NCBI GenBank assembly: GCA_034008185.1
Contig: CM067083.1
Coordinates: 115,466,837 to 115,530,836 of the forward strand
Direction: 5' to 3'
DNA length: 64,000 nt
DNA from: Gorsachius magnificus
Taxonomy: Eukaryota; Chordata; Aves; Pelecaniformes; Ardeidae
The position numbers were made by a program, and so were the translations under genes. How positions within the stretch are numbered: position 1 is the stretch's first letter; every line of letters starts with the position of its first letter. The notes beneath the pieces were generated by a model. It saw only the letters and a program-made list of their open reading frames with translations. It did no database searches and was not told where the DNA came from. Of this stretch, positions 45,470 through 57,714 are shown in pieces.

Positions 45470-45960
45470 TAGCGATTACAAGACTAGTACGGTGAAACTG
45501 GGAACAGATCTGCACTCCATATTTCAAAAATGATGTTGAAAACCTGGAGAAGGTGCAGAGGAATCATTTGAGGTACAGAAATTCAAGAACTGCATGCAAA
45601 AAACTGACAGAGTAGAAGACTTTAAAGAGTTAAGTATTCTGTTTCAGAAAGAGAAAGGTTCAGGTCAGTATCGTAAACCTAATGAAGGAAAAAAAATACT
45701 GCATATATGTAAGCCAAATGATCTAGCAGAAAAAGACAGAACAAGAACCAAGAGCTGTATTGCTGATGCCAACGAAATTCTAGTCATGGAGCACCTTTTT
45801 CTAAGAGAGAGTGAAAAAACATTGATGCTGACTGTCAAAGGGTGCAGTAGATGGCTCTTCTTGATTTCTGCAAGCATGAAGTCATTCTGGAAGGTACACC
45901 TTGTCAAGCACAAGCTTGTAGTCCTTGTGTGAGAGCGGCTGAGTTAAGTGTAAAAGTCTG
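45470..45960 (+). mobile_element. Ancient CR1/L3-like remnant
   Basis: Blocks such as ttcaaaaatgatgttgaaaa, ctggagaaggtgcagagg and the following decayed ORF2-like text correspond to the KKDV.NLEKVQRR region of old CR1/L3 elements on the plus strand. Heavily diverged. Confidence 0.55.
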
Positions 45961-46409
45961 GGATATTCCAGAGGCCAAAATGACTGTTCAGATAGTCCTT
46001 TGTGGCATTAAATTTAGTGTATAATCAGAAATAAATCTATCTGACATTATTTATGAGCTCTGTGTTAATGACATAGATGCGCAACAGTGTGTAGTGACGC
46101 AGAGCTTATACTTGGAAAGGTCAGATCCGTTTGCAGTGCCTGATGACAAACTTCATTAAGTGTGTCAGCTTTAAGATTTCACCTTATCTGAGGGGTTATC
46201 CCTTTTTCCTTACTCCCTGTTGTACTTATTCCTACACAGGGAAGAAGAAGATGCTTCAACATAACAGAAGGGAGCCTTCAAAGAACAGACTGCTTGTGGG
46301 TACCATAGTGAGTATTTTTAGAAAGAAAGGCTGCAACATGTAGGCAAGGGATAAACTTCCCAGCAAATAAGAGTGATGGGATTGTGATGGGAAGTCACTG
46401 AGGCAAAGG

Positions 46410-46779
46410 GTTTGGGAGCAGAGGATCACGCCGAGGGACCCTTTCTGAAGCGGCAAAACCGCGGCAAAACCTGCGGAGGCAAAAAAGGCGAAAAAAGCAC
46501 AGGGAGAGAGAGGGGACCCCAACCCCCTCCCCCCCTCCCAGGGCACGAAAGAGCGGGCTCCTGACGAGCGGGCAGCTCTGACTCAGTGGGGGCAGAGTCA
46601 GGGGTGACGGTGGCCGGACCCTCCTGGCGTATAAAAGCAGCCCCCAGGGAGCGCGAGCGACCCGGAGCGCGGCGAACAGGGCGTGGCGCGGCAGTTCGCG
46701 CGGGCAGGGCGCGTGCTCCCCTCCTGGCTCGGAGGCTCACTCGCCTAGCACCCATAGACACCCAAACGAGGAGAGAGCA
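46410..46779 (+). promoter_or_regulatory. CR1 5' UTR with internal promoter
   Basis: GC-rich region with a TATA box tataaaa at 46630-46636, about 150 bp before the ORF1 ATG, and several gcgcg-rich blocks characteristic of the CR1 5' UTR. In LINEs the 5' UTR carries the internal promoter. Confidence 0.65.
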
Positions 46780-47871
46780 ATGGTTTCTACTCGTCCGAAA
46801 GCTGTTGCCAGACGGAACGTGGCGACTCAGACGGAGTCCCCGCCTAAACAGAAACATGCGGCTGTCCAGGTCGCTGGCTGCAGGGAGTGCCTCGGCCTGT
46901 CAGCTGTACCAGAGATTGGTAAGGACAGGGGCTGTCTCAGGTGTGAGCAGGTGGATGATCTGCTCTGCCTGGTGGCAGAGCTGAAAGAAGAGGTGGAGAG
47001 ATTAAGGAGTATTAGAGAATGCGAGATGGAGATAGACTGGTGGAGCCGCACTCTACCATCCCTCAGGCCACGGCAACAGACAGAGGCTCCGCAGGTAGCA
47101 GAGGATCCTCTGTCCTCTTGCCGGCAGGCAGAAGCTAGAGACCCAAGAGATGATGAGGGATGGAAAAAGGTTTCTGCTCGGGGCAGGAGGAGAGTCCCCT
47201 CCCGGGCTCCTTCACCTTCCCAGCTGCCCTTGCATAACAGCTATGGGGCTCTGGAAGTTGAGGGCCAGGCAACTGAAGATGGGGATGAAGGCCCAACCAG
47301 GGGCTTGGCTAGGGAGAGACGGTCACCCCTACCTATCAAGACCGACTGTACAAAGAAAAAAAGAAGGGTAATTGTTGTGGGCGATTCCCTTCTGAAGGGA
47401 ACGGAGGGCCCGATATGCCGCCCGGACCCATCCCATAGGGAAGTCTGCTGCCTCCCTGGGGCCCGGATCAGGGACATTGCCAAGAGACTCCCTGGTCTGG
47501 TACGACCCTCTGACTACTATCCGCTCTTGATTATACAGGCAGGCAGAGATGAATTGCCAGAGAGAAGCCCCAAATTGATCAAAAGGGACTTCAGGGCACT
47601 AGGGAAAATGGTTGAAGGATCAGGAGCGCAGGTAGTGCTCTCCTCGATCCCATTAGTGTCAGGAGGGAACACGGAAAGGAATAGGAAAGCTAGAGCGGTT
47701 AACGTGTGGCTCAAAGGTTGGTGCCATCGGAAGGGCTTGGGCTTCTTTGACCATGGAGAGGTTTTCATGGCACCGGGCCTGCTGAGAACAGATGGTGCCC
47801 AGCTCTCTCGGAAGGGAAATAGGATCCTTGCTCATGAACTGGCGGGGCTTGTAGAGAGGGCTTTAAACTAG
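46780..47871 (+). CDS. CR1 ORF1 protein
   Basis: 363 codons from the ATG at 46780, uninterrupted. Order: basic N-terminus, a Cys-containing stretch (CRECLGL ... CLRCEQVDDL), a predicted coiled coil (LVAELKEEVERLRS), a basic linker, and a C-terminal SGNH/GDSL-type esterase domain starting at VVGDSLLKG (about residue 199) with PGARIRDI and a final DGAQLSRKGNRILAHEL. In CR1 ORF1 esterases the last block normally has DG.HL with the catalytic His, and the GND block has Asn. This copy has Gln (DGAQL) and AGRDE in those places, so the esterase is probably inactive here. The protein binds LINE RNA in the ribonucleoprotein (family knowledge). Confidence 0.88.
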   Translation: MVSTRPKAVARRNVATQTESPPKQKHAAVQVAGCRECLGLSAVPEIGKDRGCLRCEQVDDLLCLVAELKEEVERLRSIRECEMEIDWWSRTLPSLRPRQQTEAPQVAEDPLSSCRQAEARDPRDDEGWKKVSARGRRRVPSRAPSPSQLPLHNSYGALEVEGQATEDGDEGPTRGLARERRSPLPIKTDCTKKKRRVIVVGDSLLKGTEGPICRPDPSHREVCCLPGARIRDIAKRLPGLVRPSDYYPLLIIQAGRDELPERSPKLIKRDFRALGKMVEGSGAQVVLSSIPLVSGGNTERNRKARAVNVWLKGWCHRKGLGFFDHGEVFMAPGLLRTDGAQLSRKGNRILAHELAGLVERALN

Positions 47872-47933
47872 GCCTGAAGGGGGAAGGGGATATAAACAGG
47901 CTCACTAGAGAGGAGCCTGGGGGGGTCACCCCA

Positions 47934-48611
47934 TTGCTGGGGGTGAAACCGACAGCCCAGCTCAAGTCCATCTACACTAATGCACGCAGCATGGGCAACA
48001 AACTGGAGGAGCTGGAAGCCATTGTAAGGCAGGATGGTTATGATGTAGTCGCCATCACAGAAACGTGGTGGGATGCCTCCCATGACTGGAGTGCTGCGAT
48101 GGATGGCTACAAACTCTTCAGAAGGGACAGGCAAGGAAGGAGAGGCGGTGGGGTGGCTCTGTATGTTAGGGAGTGTTTAGATTGTACAGAGCTTGACCCT
48201 TGTGGTGTGGCAGAATGCTTATGGGTGAGGATGAGGGGAAAGGCCAACAAGAAAGATATCCTGTTGGGAGTCTGTTACAGACCACCCGACCAGGATGAGG
48301 ACGTTGACGAAGAATTCTACAAGCGGCTGGCAGGAGTCTCTCAGTTGCGAGCTCTTGTTCTTGTGGGGGACTTCAACTTCCCAGACATCTGCTGGAAATA
48401 CAATACAGCAGAAAGGAAACAGTCCAGAAGGTTCCTGCAGTGTGTGGAAGATAACTTCCTGACACAGCTGGTAAGTGAGCCTACCAGGGGAAGTGCCCTG
48501 CTTGACCTCCTGTTCACTAACAGAGAAGGACTGGTGGGAGAGGTGGTGGTTGGAAATCATCTAGGCCTTAGTGATCATGAAATGGTAGAGTTTTCAATCT
48601 TTGGGAGGTAA
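47934..48611 (+). CDS. CR1 ORF2, endonuclease part
   Basis: APE-type endonuclease: [10 protein letters not shown] (Asn), AITETWW (catalytic Glu), [20 protein letters not shown] (Asp and Asn) and [11 protein letters not shown] (Asp-His) are all present. It nicks target DNA to prime reverse transcription. The frame is open upstream of 47934 and the first ATG is at 47991, so the true start is unclear. It ends at TAA 48609-48611 through a frameshift at a G run (tttgggagg near 48600). The reverse transcriptase continues in another frame 27 bases on. Confidence 0.88.
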   Translation: MLGVKPTAQLKSIYTNARSMGNKLEELEAIVRQDGYDVVAITETWWDASHDWSAAMDGYKLFRRDRQGRRGGGVALYVRECLDCTELDPCGVAECLWVRMRGKANKKDILLGVCYRPPDQDEDVDEEFYKRLAGVSQLRALVLVGDFNFPDICWKYNTAERKQSRRFLQCVEDNFLTQLVSEPTRGSALLDLLFTNREGLVGEVVVGNHLGLSDHEMVEFSIFGR

Positions 48612-48637
48612 GGAAGGGGGTCAGCAAGACTGCCACC

Positions 48638-50725
48638 ATGGATTTCCGGAGGGCAGACTTTGACCTGCTCAGAACGCTGGTTGGGAGAGTCCCTTGGGAG
48701 ATAGTCCTGAAGGGCAAAGGGGTCCAGGAAGGCTGGGTGTTTTTCAAGGAAGAAGTCTTAAAGGCACAGGACCAGGCTGTCCCCATGTGCCGTAAGATGA
48801 ATTGGCGGGGAAGACGACCGGCCTGGCTGGACAGAGGACTACTACTGCGACTAAGGGAAAAAAGGAGAGCTTACCAGCTCTGGAAGAAGGGGCAGGCAAC
48901 CCAAGAAGAGTACAGGGATCTTGTCAGGTTATGCAGAGAGGAGATTAGAAAGGCAAAAGCCCAGCTGGAATTTAACCTGGCCACTGTTGTAAGGGATAAT
49001 AAGAAGAGTTTTTATAAATATGTTAACAACAAAAAGAGAGCCAGGGAGAACCTCCATCCACTAGTGGATGCAAGGGGGAACATTGCCACTAAAGACGAGG
49101 AAAAGGCTGAGATACTCAACGCCTTCTTTGCCTTGGTCTTTAATGGCCCGACAAGTTATCCCCAGGGTACCCAGCCTCCTGAGCTGGAAGATGGGGACAG
49201 AGAGTGGAATGAACCCCCCATAATCCAGGAGGAAGCAGTCTTTGACCTGCTATGCCACCTGGACATCCACAAGTCTATGGGGCCGGATGGGATCCACCCG
49301 AGAGTGCTGAAGGAGCTGGCAGAGGAGCTTGCCAAGCCACTCTCTATCATTTATCAGCAGTCCTGGAGAACAGGGGAGGTCCCAGATGACTGGAGGTTGG
49401 CAAATATGACGCCTCTCTTCAAGAAGGGCCGGAAGGAGGATCCGGGGAACTACAGACCAGTCAGCCTGACCTCGGTACTGGGGAAGATTATGGAGAGGTT
49501 CATCTTGAGTGTGCTCACCAGGCACATGGAGGACAATCAGGGGATCAGGCCCAGTCAGCATGGGTTCACGAAAGGCAGGTCTTGCCTAACCAACCTGATT
49601 TCCTTCTATGACCAGGTGACCCGCCTGGTAGATGAGGGAAAGGCTGTGGATGTTGTCTACCTGGACTTCAGCAAAGCCTTCGACACAGTCTCCCATAGCA
49701 TTCTCGTGGAGAAGCTGGCAGTTCATGGCCTAGATGGATGTACTCTTTGCTGGGTTAAAAACTGGCTGGGTGGCCGAGCCCAGAGAGTCATGGTGAATGG
49801 AGCTAAATCCAGTTGGTGGCCGGTCACAAGCGGTGTCCCCCAGGGCTCAGTTCTAGGGCCGGTCTTGTTTAATATCTTTATCAATGACCTGGATGAGAGG
49901 ATTGAGTGTGCCCTCAGTAAATTTGCAGATGACACCAAACTGGGTGGTAGTGTTGATCTGCTTGAGGGGAGGAGGGCTCTGCAGAGGGACCTGGACAGGC
50001 TGGATCGATGGGCCGAGGCCAATTGTATGAGGTTCAACAACGCCAAGTGCCGGGTCCTGCACTTTGGTCACAACAACCCCATGCAGCGCTACAGGCTTGG
50101 GGAAGAGTGGCTGGAAAGCTGCCTGGCGGAAAAAGACCTGGGGGTACTGATTGACAGCCGGCTGAATATGAGCCAGCAGTGTGCCCAGGTTGCCAAGAAG
50201 GCCAATGGCATCCTGGCTTGTATCAGGAATAGTGTGGCCAGCAGGAGTAGGGAAGTGATCGTGCCCCTGTACTCGGTGCTGGTGAGGCCGCACCTCGAAT
50301 ACTGTGTTCAGTTTTGGGCCCCTCACTACAAGAAAGATGTTGCCTTGCTGGAACAGGTCCAGAGGAGAGCAACCAAGCTGGTGAGGGGCCTGGAACACAA
50401 GTCATACGAGGAGCGGCTGAGGGAACTGGGGTTGTTTAGTCTGGAGAAGAAGAGGCTGAGGGGAGACCTGATCGCCCTCTACAACTACCTGAAAGGAGGC
50501 TGTAGCGAGGTGGGGGTCGGCCTCTTCTCTCTGGTAACAGATGATAGGATGAGGGGGAATGGCTTGAAGCTGCGCCAGGGCAGGTTTAGGCTAGACATTA
50601 GGAAAAACTTCTTCACCGAGAGGGTTGTCAGGCTCTGGAATGGGCTGCCCAGGGAGGTGGTCGAGTCCTCATCCCTGGAGGTCTTTAAAAGAAGGATAGA
50701 TGAGGTGCTTAGGGACATGGTTTAG
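48638..50725 (+). CDS. CR1 ORF2, reverse transcriptase part
   Basis: 695 codons, uninterrupted. Reverse transcriptase blocks: [45 protein letters not shown] (about residue 341, first catalytic Asp), [16 protein letters not shown] and FADDTKL (about residue 428). The usual CR1 C-terminal region follows ([13 protein letters not shown] ... [18 protein letters not shown]). All catalytic residues are present. The ATG at 48638 is not the native start, because the domain belongs to ORF2 and is separated from the endonuclease by one frameshift. Confidence 0.92.
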   Translation: MDFRRADFDLLRTLVGRVPWEIVLKGKGVQEGWVFFKEEVLKAQDQAVPMCRKMNWRGRRPAWLDRGLLLRLREKRRAYQLWKKGQATQEEYRDLVRLCREEIRKAKAQLEFNLATVVRDNKKSFYKYVNNKKRARENLHPLVDARGNIATKDEEKAEILNAFFALVFNGPTSYPQGTQPPELEDGDREWNEPPIIQEEAVFDLLCHLDIHKSMGPDGIHPRVLKELAEELAKPLSIIYQQSWRTGEVPDDWRLANMTPLFKKGRKEDPGNYRPVSLTSVLGKIMERFILSVLTRHMEDNQGIRPSQHGFTKGRSCLTNLISFYDQVTRLVDEGKAVDVVYLDFSKAFDTVSHSILVEKLAVHGLDGCTLCWVKNWLGGRAQRVMVNGAKSSWWPVTSGVPQGSVLGPVLFNIFINDLDERIECALSKFADDTKLGGSVDLLEGRRALQRDLDRLDRWAEANCMRFNNAKCRVLHFGHNNPMQRYRLGEEWLESCLAEKDLGVLIDSRLNMSQQCAQVAKKANGILACIRNSVASRSREVIVPLYSVLVRPHLEYCVQFWAPHYKKDVALLEQVQRRATKLVRGLEHKSYEERLRELGLFSLEKKRLRGDLIALYNYLKGGCSEVGVGLFSLVTDDRMRGNGLKLRQGRFRLDIRKNFFTERVVRLWNGLPREVVESSSLEVFKRRIDEVLRDMV

Positions 50726-50860
50726 TGGTGGGATGGCAGTGCTAGGTTAACGGTTGGACTCGATGACCTTAAAGGTCTTTTCCAACCGAGGTGATTCTAT
50801 GATTCTATGATTCTAATCAAGCAGTTGTATACAGCTCTCAATTCTAGTTTGTGTTTTCAC

Positions 50861-50945
50861 AGAATCACTGGAATGCTGGTTGTAAGGGACCTCTGAAGGT
50901 CTCTAGTCCATCCTTGAGCTGAAGGCAGGACTATTTCCAGCATCA
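50861..50945 (-). mobile_element. CR1 remnant, old
   Basis: cacagaatcactggaatg, ggttgtaagggacctctga and tctctagtcca are a decayed reverse-complement CR1 3' end next to the tail of the full-length element. Confidence 0.6.
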
Positions 50946-53900
50946 GACAAAGCCATGGCTAGTCTGATTTACACTTCATCTCTAAGGATGAAGACTCCAC
51001 CATCCCTGTGTATAGGAGAGATGTATTGTTCCAGGACTGTATTTTTCTCCTGCTTAAGAAGTTTGCTAGGGCCCGATATGATCCTCCCAACATGCAACTT
51101 CTGGTCATTGCCATCTTGAACCTCAGTATACTCCAGGTTCCTTTTCTGACTTAGTCATAGGGGGTTTTGAGTTTACTTATTCTTGCTTTCTTCACCAGCG
51201 GAGATCAGAATGCACCTAGTTCTTTGCAGTGTTACTGGAGATGTTACAACCTTCCAACATTAAATCATGCTAGACTTGAAATTCCAGCTGTTCTGCCCAG
51301 GCCATGAGGCAAAATTGCATCTGCTCATGTGTATGTTGATTAGAGGAATCAGGTCCCCCTCAGCATCCTGGTGCACTCACTGAGGAGGACCCACAGACAC
51401 AACAGGGAGTGAAAGTATGACTAGACTTGTGCTTGGTAGCATCCAGTAAGCCACCGGGTGAGATGACCTTGTTGAACGTGATACACACCATTGGTGGATG
51501 TGCAAGCCACAGTTCATGCAGCAAATGTAGTACTGGGGGCAGATGGGGCTTCTCCGTGCATTTACTTATGTCTCTTGCTCTGCAGTTCTGCCCATCGAGG
51601 GTCTGGGGCATTGCTTCCTGTGGGCATGGTGAAAGTTGATCTGTTGTGTGGATGTTCAGAAGGAAGGGAGGCAGGAGGAGACAAGAAACAACTCCAGCTT
51701 TCCCTTTGTCAAACTTGTAATGATTTTGATGCATTGGCTGAGACCCTTAAAGACCCCTATGGCCTATTCTTGGCTCCATGGTCCAGTAACTGCATCATAC
51801 CGGCCTAGGACATGGGCTCATTAACACCTTACTAGGATGACACAGCAAAGCATGGCATGGTGCGAGGTTTGGTGTGGGAGTTCTTCACAGCTTTATTGCC
51901 ATTTTTATTTCTGCATAATCTGCGACTGGGAACCAAATTACTGAGTCTTGTAAGGTGGCACAGTGTGGGAGAACAGCAAGCAAAAATGTGGGGTGTATTT
52001 CTGAGATACCAGTGCTAAGTGGTTAGCTTAATTTTGATTTTTGTGTGCAGGCAAATAGAGGTGTGGGGGGTTTTTTTGTTGGGTTTTTTTTTGTCTGGGG
52101 CTTCTATACTGGCACACACTGAAAATTTTGGTTTTGAAAAGGCAGAGATGGGAGCAGCATACTAAAGGTAAAATGACTTATGCTGAGGACTGTAATAACT
52201 GAAACCATGGATAAATCCCATAGCCTGGGTGACACCATGAGTCAGGATTAGAACTAGAGGAAGAACATTTTCGGTGAGAAAAGTTATTTTAGGTTTTTGA
52301 AGAAATGTATTTCTTTTAACACAATATATTGTTTAAGGTGAAAATTAGAGACATTATTTTGTTGGACTGTTTTGCTGGTGTATGTGGGGGGAAAGGATGG
52401 GGGTGACATGATTGAAAACCCCACCTCCAGCTTTGCTTATGAGAATGTGGCATAGAATTTTTCAGTGGGCAAGAGTTAACCTAATTTATGTAGTTCTTAG
52501 GGAGATTAGACAGCTGGACAAATATTGGGAAAAGATAAAAATAAACATGTTTGAAATTTTAAACACATTTGCCCTGAATTACACTCATCTTTGTGCTTGT
52601 CGCCCACAAACATCTTGGCAAACAGTTTACTAGCAGGAGTGTTTGCTGAAAGAGCAATCTCTAGCTCTGTGCTGCAGAACAGTCAGGGAAACTGTGTTTG
52701 CAGTCAGGCATATTAGAAAACTTGATTCTGTTCATTAAGCATCAATAGCAGCTAGTAGGTCTGAAATAGGAAACCCTGCACATTTGATCAGTAGGAAAGG
52801 AACTAAGACACATTGTGTAGTGTGCTTGGGAACAAGAGCAAGGTGCCGGGCCACAAGTGGAGAGCGTGTGGTCTGTCACGGGCAACAACTGAAATAAGAA
52901 ATGGATTCCTGAAGATTACAACCTGTTCATTCTAAGCAGGAAAAAAAGTAGAGAGCTGATAATTATTCCCACCCAAACTGGAACGCAGATATGTGTGCAC
53001 ACATCCCACTTCGCTGAGCAATTTCCATGTGTTTATGAACTTAAATTTAATTGAAAGTCTTTACAGCTTAAGAAAGCCTGGAAATCAGGCATCCTCCAGG
53101 CAGGCTTCACTAAAGAAGAGCTGTAGTGGAGAAGCCTATTACTTAGCTCTTACCACACTGGGCACAGGGAAGTCTCCTCTTGGCTCACTCAGCAGCGTTG
53201 CTGGTTCAAGCCTGGCCTTGGGTGGTTTGAGGGAAGCATGCACAGCAAACATGGCCACCGCACGGAGGGAATGCTGGAAAGGGGCTACTTCTGTTTCAGT
53301 GCCTGGTCTGCTCCTAGCACACCTGGCACAAGCACCTGTGTAAAGCAAAAGCAAATTGCACTAAGACTTCTGTGGCCTCCAGACAAACTTCAGCAAAACA
53401 CTCCGCTCCCCTCAGTCTCCCAAACAAGTCTGCAGGCATAAACTGTGTCTTTGTGTGGTCTCTGCCATCAGGCATGCCTGGCAATGCTCTGTGGCTGCTT
53501 CTTTGAGGAGAGACAGACGGTTTGCTAGGGAAGTTCCTTGATAAAAGCCTTGAGCAGACTAATTCTTACAGAGGGGGAAGTTGTGGGCAAAATAGGCTCA
53601 ACTCGGGTAAATTTTACTTACTTTATTTCCACACAGCACAAATTTCTGATGTCTGGTTAGGGTATTGACAAAAACAAAGGACACAAGCAAACACCTTTTG
53701 TTCTTCTTCCCCTGACTCACTTTAAAATCGAACATCTATTATCCCCCCCCTCCTAGCCTCAACTTCCCTGACTTTCACCCCATGTTACAGTTAGCCTGCC
53801 CCAGTTCCTCTGGTGGCATAAGAGCTTGGGGCCGTGTGTGGAACTGTGTCTCCCTGCTGCTTTTTGCTTATTCATTTTCTTTGCCACCATTTGCTTCTTC

Positions 53901-53984
53901 AGGTTTTTCTCTACTGCTCTTTACTTCTAACTAACTCATTTTCATGGAGCTGTTTCTTAGCGTCTCCACTATGGCGTGGGTCAC
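50946..53984. other. Non-coding, nothing recognised
   Basis: About 3 kb. T-rich tract near 52070-52095. No coding frame with recognisable domain. Confidence 0.4.
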
Positions 53985-54155
53985 CTATGCCTGCAGTCCT
54001 TTGGGGGTGTCCCTGCATTGGTACATTTCTCCCATGGCTGCAGTCCCTCAGGGGCATTCCCACATCGGTGGGGGTCCCTGTGGCTGCAGTCCCTCAGGGG
54101 TGTCCCCACATCGGTGTGGGTGCTCACAGCTGCAGCCCCTCAGGGTGCACTTACT
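53985..54155. repeat. 46-47-bp minisatellite
   Basis: Three and a half imperfect units beginning gctgcagtccctcagggg and carrying cccacatcggtg(g/t)ggg. The first unit is the most diverged (ctttgggggtgtccctgc). Confidence 0.85.
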
Positions 54156-57100
54156 CCCTTTGCGATGGGGACCTCCCCCTGGGCATCCGTCTCCATCCCC
54201 CAGCAGCCCCCAGTTTCATTCCTCACCAGGTTGGATTGTGCTAGAGAAGAGCAATTTGTCTTTTGACAAATCTGTCTAGCCCTGGAGGTACTGCAGGGCT
54301 GCCCATGCAGGATCTGGGCTTGTTTTTGCTCTGGCCTTGAGGGTGCTGTGCCCTGGGCTGAGTGTGTGCCTTCTGCGTGTCCTTTGTTGTATTCCCTATA
54401 CTGAGGGGTTTTTTTGTTTTCATATAGCTTTTAACAGTGGTATATGAAGTTTGCAAATAAACACAAATCAGGTCTTGGGAGGCCTCACGAGAGACTTTAT
54501 TCACTTCAACAAATGACATAAAAGAATGCATTTGATAGAAATACCTGCATAATGTTTTAAGAAACCTGTTTATGAAAGGCACATGACTTTTATTACTGCA
54601 ATAAACTGCTTAAGTAACTCTATAATATGTTCAGTAGGTAGTCAGAGTTGGGGGTAGGTGAGGTAACATGCAGATTTGAAAATCAACACCCTATGAGACA
54701 TTAGAGAAGATAGCATGCACTGTCAGCACGCATTTCCAGACAACTGCAAGGTCAGCTCAGATTGTGGTGCATGAGGTGATCGTAACACTGCTGCCTTTCC
54801 TGCTGAAATGGCCCAAAAGTGATATCTGACTTGCAGTCATACACTCTACAGCAGGGTGTACACACCCTGCTCACCAATGGCTGGTGAAATAGGATGGTCT
54901 GGGGAACAAATCGTACATTTGCAACACTTGTTTAAGAGCTGAGTTTCCACAATGAAGTCTCTCAGGTTTAGCATTTCTTTTGGTCCTGCCAGGGAACTTG
55001 TGAGAGAGCAACAAGAAACTGCCAGGGGTTTTGTTGTGATAAAATACTTGATCTTTAAACTTCTTTTTTCCCTCTGCCTGCTGTGCAAAACATATGGTAC
55101 TTCCTACAGCTTTCATGCAAAGGTGTAAAAGGAGACAACAAAATAAGAAATAAGTAATGTACAGGGACACCTTTTTTTGGAAGTCAGTGTTGCAGTATAT
55201 GGAGTGGGTGTGGTGACTTTGGAAATGGATTTAAGCCAGGTTTAGTGACTGTCCAACTGAACCACGAGGGGCAGGCTGTGGGTAGTGGGAAGCGAGCAGG
55301 TTCAGCGGCGATGGAGCCTGGGTTACTGGAGGAGGAGTCCTCAGGACAAGCTTGCTGCTCTTGTTGGGGGGGCGTCAGTCCAGAGACTGCCTGGGCTGCA
55401 GCATTTCACTCACAGCCCGAGCATCTGATCGGCCCAGAGGTACTCATTTAATACCTCTCGCAGACACTGCTGGCTTGTTTCAAAGGTACTGAGTGCTCAG
55501 AATTTCCCATAAGACCAGACTGTAATTTTGAATCCTCAGGCCACATTTATCATTAAATCACTCACATCTCAAGTAGAAAATAGTCCTCTTGTGCTGAAAC
55601 CTCTACCGCATCCTACTGATGCTGCTCAAATTATGAGCCGCTTATTTAAAATAACTAAGGCTGGGCTGTGTTGCTACCTTTAATGACAGCATTTTTCTTC
55701 AGAATAGTTTTCTTTCTGCTATAATATCAGTGACTCCCTAGCAGTTGCATAGCAAGATTAGCATGGTCTAAATTGCTGGTCATGTTTCTGGAATATATGG
55801 TCCATGTACAGCTTAGACATAATGTATGTTTGATGTCTATGTATCCTTTGAAAGACTCTCTGGAGGCCTGGAGATGAAAACTTTTTGAGTCAGAGCATAG
55901 CACAGCCTCGCGTCCATTCGTTGTTTATCTGTAATGCTTGTTCCCTGTCTGAGGGTGCAGGGATTGCGCTGCTGTTGGGACAAATCTCCCTGTGCTTCTC
56001 AGCCTCCCACTTTTCTCCCCAGGAACATGGAGCTTTATCCTCCCAGGCCTGGTATGAGTTCCTGTGTGGTTAGAGTTACATGTGACACCAAAAGTTAAAT
56101 TAGCAGAGAACCAGGAAGCTAAGAGAGGAATTGACTGCCAGCTTCTGAACCTGAGGAGCATAAGAATGCAGAAAGGCATAAAGAGATGGAACCAACTGGA
56201 GAACACCAGTTTCCACTTCTGAAACCTCCTAGGGTGATGGGCCAGACTCCTCTTTGGTTGTGCTTTCTCCTCCATTGTGAAGGCAATTGCTCCAAGGATC
56301 CCTTAGGATTTCTCTAGAGACCTGTCTGAGAGATATTTCTGCAGAAAACTTCATCACTGAAGGAAGGCTTGGCAATACTATGCCAAGACTCAACCAGATG
56401 ATTTGAAAACCTTCTCACCTTGAATTAGATCTTTAAACTATCCTCTGCTATTGCAGTAGTCTAAACACAATAGTGTATGCTGTGCCCTATGCGTCAAGCA
56501 GCTGGATATCCACAGTTTTCATAAGAGTAATAATTGCAGAGGCTAATAAAGCTCATCGTTCAAAATTACTTTGGAAGAGTCCTGTCTTCTCTCTCTCAGA
56601 CTGTTTTTTCCTATCTGCCCTGACCAGCATAGACAACCCCCTTCTCTATTTTGTATTTATGCAGTCAGTTGCTCGGAGGTACTTATCTGGGTCCCTTCTG
56701 CACGCAGGCTGCTGCTCCGCTGTGACATGGCCATGACTGGGAAGTCTCCCAGTGGGCTTCTGAGGAAGCTGCTGTCAACTACATGAAAGGAGGCTGAAGT
56801 CAGCTCCTAATCTTAAGATCAATGGTTTCTCAACATTTCAAAACATACTTATTAAAAGAATACGCACATTGCTTGTCTAGGCTGGTTTCTGGGAATGGGA
56901 TGCGATGCTTTTTTCCTTATCTGCCTGGATTTTCCTGCATAGACAGTGCGTCTGTCTTCAGTCAGAAGAAAGTGGCAGGTTCTTTAACGTGCGTCTAAAA
57001 AGTGCAACACTCATCTGTGATTCAAATTGGATAATAGGCCATAATCCTCGGGGTTAGAGAGAGGTCAAAAGGAGAGCTGTTGTTCAAAAAGGGGAGGTTT

Positions 57101-57714
57101 AATGTAATTTTTAACGATTGTGTTCACTGAAAGACAATGATCGTGCTAGTCTACAGGACAAACGATTAAAGACCTACTGAATTGTTCCTCTCTTATAAAG
57201 GAGTTGAACTTTATTTGACCTTCCCACCAGGAGCTAAAATCAGTCAGATTTGCTGACTACATGCTCTTTTTTGCAGCTGTCATTGAGAAAAAGCAGAATT
57301 AAGGATGATCTCAATGCGGGTAGCAAGCAGAATTCGGTACCCTTGACTGCATTTTTGTGTAGCTATATCCTTGTTAACTGTATTCTCTTCACCTGCAAGT
57401 GCACACTCTCGTGCACACATGCAAATATGTAACATCTTCCAGCAAAATCTGGGGATGTGGTAAAATTTAGGAGGCAGGATTAGTCTGGCCGAAAGTAAAT
57501 ACCACCAGTATGGATGTTTATATCAGAACTAATCACCCCGGTCTCCCTTTATAGTCAGTAGAGGGAAACAGGCATTGCTGGAGTGCAAGTCATCTCCTGC
57601 CAAAGTAGTTGTCTGAAATGGGTCAGGCACCTATTTCTGTCAGTATTTTCAAAGGCTGCCTTTGGTGCCTAATTCAGAAAGAGAGATCTATGTTACAGAC
57701 ATCTAAGGGTGGGT
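54156..57714. other. Non-coding, nothing recognised
   Basis: About 3.6 kb with short chance ORFs only. No splice-linked coding blocks or repeats recognised. Confidence 0.4.

Larger units (their letters stand above)
46410..50815 (+). mobile_element. Full-length CR1 LINE
   Basis: About 4.4 kb: GC-rich 5' UTR, ORF1, ORF2 (endonuclease plus reverse transcriptase) and a 3' end of repeated gattctat units. Nearly all CR1 copies are severely 5'-truncated, so a copy with a 5' UTR is rare. The only frame break seen is one between the endonuclease and reverse transcriptase parts. The exact 5' end is uncertain by tens of bases. Confidence 0.93.
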
